A DNA stretch of 64,000 bases, taken from contig JAGQDJ010000202.1 of the NCBI GenBank assembly GCA_022885665.1, forward strand, positions 2,046,001 to 2,110,000. Direction: 5' to 3'. The position numbers and the translations under genes were made by a program. The notes under the pieces are model-generated. The model was not told the DNA's origin. It did no database searches and was given only the letters and a program-made list of their open reading frames with translations. Positions 60,265 through 64,000 of this stretch are shown piece after piece. The stretch is from Triops longicaudatus (Eukaryota; Arthropoda; Branchiopoda; Notostraca; Triopsidae). Positions within the stretch are counted from its first letter, which is position 1; the number at the start of each line of letters is the position of its first letter.

Positions 60265-62720
60265 AAATCACAAGGCCAGAAGCGAGCGGCTTTTCCAACG
60301 TAGATCTCCTAAACACGTAGCTTCCACTTCTACCAAAGGACCAAAGTGTCTACAATTCCAAGATATTTCCTACCCTTCCAACTCAATAACTGGGCTAGTT
60401 AACTCAATAACGTCCAACGTTTTTCTAGCGTACTTGTATGTAAGAATTCTACGCAAAAAGCAAAGAGCAACTTGATAGTGCATAAAAACGCTTAGAGCGC
60501 ATTTACAAAGATTATTTCAGGGTGATCTAATTTTATACAAATTATCCGTAAGGGTCGAGTGGCCCTGTCGGACACGCCGAAGCGTAGCTAAGCGCTAAAT
60601 GTATAACGAATGAAATACAAAATGTATATTAACCGTATTTGTATAGTACACGCGAGTTTTCTTTTTACAGAGTGTAAAACAAGATAAATACTATGATTTA
60701 TGAGCGAAGCGAATTTACTGGTCGGGCTTTCCAAAATCGTTGAAATGGTACTCAGAAAGTACGGTAGGAGGATTATGATACGTACTAAGCTGATATGCGT
60801 TATTATGCTACCAAAACTCCGCAAGTTAGAAGCGTATTAAGTCTGATTATCTTACGAGCTGATAGGGTGAAATCTACATATAAATTGCATGTACCAACAT
60901 AACAGTTTATCCCAACGGTTCACTTTTCCGGACCGGCGTCTTTTTTTCTTCTGACAATTTCTGTCTGGTACTTGAGGAACGGAATGGAGCCCAGGCTAAA
61001 GTTGGCAGAGAAACGGAAAGAACGGCGTTCCAGAAAAAGTGACCTATTCTGAAACTCCACACCATAAGAAAGACATTAAGCTAAATTTAAACAAAACTGC
61101 TTAATTAACTTGTGTCACTTATTTTGTTAGCACATTGTGGAAAAAAAAAATCCTGATGAGCTAATTCAGATCATTTTGATGTCCGAGAGTATATTTTAAA
61201 GCCGTGCTAAAAATGCGGCCCATTTCAAACTAGTGCTGACTATCGATCTCATGTTTGCCTCTCGTATACTTTGTGCCGAGAAAAATGATAACCCTTGTCT
61301 AACTCAATACTATTGAGGTCTTTCCCAATACGACTGCGCTTGCCTTAATCAGTTAAGCATATGTTATCAAACCAGTTTCGTCTCACCGTACTCGACCCTT
61401 TCTTTTCTTTATAAGATTCCGACACGTACTTCAAGCTACTGATCCATCTTTGTGTTTAAAGTCGTCTATAATTCAGTTCGTTTTCGATCGGTGGTGAATT
61501 GTTCCTGCCAAAACGGCTATTTTGTCTTAATATATTCCCCTTATAATCACTAACGCATTTCTTAATTAATGACCATGTTGAAAAAAAAGAGGGTTTTCCA
61601 TAAATTTAGAAAATGAAACCATATAAAACTTCAATGAGGAATAAAATGGAGTATGAGAAACAATATTATTCTAATTATTGTTCTACGACATCTTCATTGA
61701 ATTACAGTATAACCTGCCTTAGACAAAGGCAAAATTCTTTAAAAAATCAAGTAAAATTACGTCTTTCGGAAAGATAAAGTTCAGCCTCGTCATTTGACGT
61801 AATCCGGAGTTTCCAACGTCTGGGCTGATAGAGCCGGGGATCTTCTGTATTCGGAAAACGTAAAAGCCTTAGTTAGCAATACTAGCCCTTTGTGTCAACA
61901 ACTAGTATCTATAAACTGGAAATTTTCTATTGATTTCTTGATATAGCTAGAACTGTTGGGCACGGCTACTTTTCGAAGTCCCGTTTGTTTGATGAAAAAG
62001 AATACACAAGTATGAAAGCCGCGACACTTCGGGGAATAGACTGGGGTTGATAGTTTGATCAACTCTGACAAGAACATAATTCCAGACAACCTTCGGAATT
62101 TACGTATGATCGAGCCATTTGTACGTTGGTATCTAATAATAAAAGAAGTTTGGCTAATGCCACAGCCACACCAGAGTCTCGTTACGCAACAGAGAGGGGC
62201 CCATATGCGAAAGTCCATATCTCGAAGTTAAGACATTTAGGCTTTATCTCCCGAAATTGCTTTCACATCAACTTTGTCTTCATAGATCTACGGAACGAAG
62301 ATAATAAATAGACGACGCAATCTACGGTCGTCTCACTATAGCGAATGTAACTGGACGTAGAGTGCCTACCCAAGAAGTAAGGTAAAGTATGTCTGTTAAT
62401 TACTGAAATTATTTTTATACCTTTCTTAAAATCCCATGTAAACCAATTAAAAAATTAATTGCTGGAACTAAATTTATTAGTGATGGTAAGATAAAACCCC
62501 ATTATATAATTCATTAATAAGCCATGCTTAACCACTTGCTAAAACCTGGACCGCAAATGCCCAGTCAACCTAGCCTTTCCATGCTACACTCGTGGCCGGC
62601 TAAACAGTGTTTATCCATCTCCCTTGCTTAGAGCTGTAGGTGATCTTGACGCCACTTCTTTGTTATTTATGATAGGCTTCGTTCAAGTGATAACTCGGAA
62701 GAATCTTCCCAGGATCAAGT
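60265..62720. other. Intergenic region between xylulokinase and sulfotransferase
   Basis: About 2.5 kb without a recognised gene. The main structure is the long imperfect inverted repeat at 60904-61056. The minus-strand frame at 61895-62218 shows no family motif. The sulfotransferase promoter should lie near 62600-62720. Confidence 0.45.
60904..61056. repeat. About 150-base imperfect inverted repeat (foldback)
   Basis: The left side TCACTTTTCCGGACCGGCG (from 60920) pairs with the right side CGCCGTTCTTT... read on the other strand as TCACTTTTTCTGGAACGCCG (ending 61042). Similarity goes inward (TCTGACAATTTCTG versus TCTGCCAACTTTAG) and outward (AGTTT at both ends). The whole could fold into one long hairpin. 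A foldback MITE or a hairpin RNA source are options. Confidence 0.55.
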
Positions 62721-64000
62721 ATGGCTGATCAAGGTGTCCCTTTACCAGTGAAAGTTGTTCCTCTGGAACCCGAGCGTGATGAAGCTCTGCGTAAAGCTTA
62801 TCCTGGTATCAAAAATGGGTTTATGCGCGGTGAACCTGGGCGCCATCTCATGTTCACGGACATGTGGGGTGGAATGCAAAAAATGTATAACTTTGAAGTT
62901 CGCCCTGACGATGTTTGGCTAGTTGGTTGCCTCAAATCCGGTAAGTCATTTTCCGTAGCTATTTTTTTGTAAGTTGAAGAAGAATTAATTGACTTCCCCA
63001 AATACTGTTAGGAACCACTTGGCTACAAGAGATGGTCTATCTTATCAACATGGACTGCAACTTCGAGCTTGCCCGCTCGATTCCTATGCTGCGACGCGTG
63101 CCTTCCTTCGAGTACTTTGTTTATGAAACATCGTGGCATTCCTTAAATTTCTAGCCTTTGTGTTTACTAGGCTTAGTTACTCTCCATATATGATTCTCGA
63201 TGCCGCAGGAGACGAAAAAGTCCCCGGGTCCAAAACTCTGTCAGAAATGGTCCTCACTATTGATGAACTCAACAATATGTCTTCACCCCGCCACTTCAAG
63301 ACCCATTTACCTTTTCATTTGCTACCACAGAACGTGTTGAGCTCTACCAAAGTCATTTATATTGCCCGCAATCCCAAAGACCTCATCGTGTCATACTACA
63401 ACTACCACCAGCTGGCGACCAAGCTTAATTTCAATGGAAATTTGGAAGAGTTTGCGGAATTTTTCATGAGAGATGAAGTGAATCGTACTCCTTACTTTGC
63501 CCACGTTTTAGAAGCTTGGAACAAGCGCCATTTGCCCAATGTTCACTTCATATTTTACGAAGATCTCAAAAGCGTAAGACTTATTTATGTTTTTGATTTT
63601 GACCATAAAGGATGGTTGCTTGTTGACAAAATTAATGGGTATGAATTTCAGGACCTACGAGGTGAACTTATAAGACTTGCTAAGTTCCTGGGCAAAGAAC
63701 TCAGCGAAGAACAACTTCAAGCTTTGCGAAAACATTTGACTTTTGATAACTGCAAAAAGAACATTAACTATGAAGAAGTCTTCAAAGACACCGGACTTAT
63801 GAATATGGAAAAGCTTTTCTTCAGAAAGGGTACGAAAACATGAGCGATTTTTTTTAAAAACATTTATTATTTTCATTAAAATATCTCGTTTAATAGGCAA
63901 AGCTGGTGACTGGAAAAATCATTTTACCCCGGAATTCAGTGCACGCTTGGATGAATGGATTAGCAAGAACTTGGAAGGCTCAGATATGTCTTTCAAAATG
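62721..64000 (+). CDS. Cytosolic sulfotransferase (SULT, PAPS-dependent), 3' end cut by the window
   Basis: SULTs move sulfate from PAPS to hydroxyl or amine groups of small molecules. Exons: 62721-62940, 63012-63132, 63171-63573, 63652-63829, 63897 to the right edge. The PAPS 5'-phosphosulfate loop is KSGTTWLQEM, split by intron 1. FKTHLPFHLLP carries the likely catalytic His. The 3'-phosphate site is YIARNPKDLIVSYYNY, and RKGKAGDWKNHF is the C-terminal PAPS motif. No signal peptide or membrane span, so cytosolic. Joining exons 2 and 3 needs a 38-base intron; reading through gives a stop. The last 20 or so residues lie beyond the window. Confidence 0.93.

Overview
The window is animal nuclear DNA with dense, multi-exon protein genes. 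Most introns are short (about 49-300 bases, GT-AG). I joined exons by hand, using reading phase and conserved family motifs. The gene set (Ncd/KIFC1-type kinesin-14, Brahma, srGAP, LRIG, pickpocket-like DEG/ENaC channel, BRICK1, aurora borealis) indicates a bilaterian. The compact genes and the DEG/ENaC and trypsin-like genes suggest an arthropod or another ecdysozoan with a small genome. I cannot name the species. There are no prokaryotic genes, CRISPR arrays, rRNA genes or recognisable tRNA genes.

Layout. 1-7.5 kb, plus strand: tafazzin, kinesin-14 and frataxin. 7.7-40.7 kb: nine consecutive minus-strand genes. In window order these are Bora, an LRIG-type LRR/Ig receptor, U2 snRNP A', an SLC17-type transporter, cytosolic isoleucyl-tRNA synthetase, BRICK1, a secreted trypsin-like protease, a YOD1/OTU1 deubiquitinase and Brahma. 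43.7-52.5 kb, plus: srGAP. 53.7-56.2 kb, minus: DEG/ENaC channel. 57.8-60.3 kb, plus: xylulokinase. 62.7 kb to the right edge, plus: cytosolic sulfotransferase, cut by the edge.

The 16 genes look like ordinary conserved neighbours, not a pathway cluster. Two act in mitochondria (tafazzin, frataxin), two in mitosis (kinesin-14, Bora), two on actin (BRICK1, srGAP), and others in translation, splicing and chromatin. I see no convincing previously undescribed system. The points worth a second look are: a reading-frame break in the kinesin motor and a 38-base intron in the sulfotransferase; LRR-unit exons in LRIG; a YOD1 model without its N-terminal UBX-like domain; a 45-base cassette exon and a possible early-stop exon in srGAP; a ~150-base foldback at 60.9-61.06 kb; and an N inside a 74-base A run, which is a probable assembly blemish.
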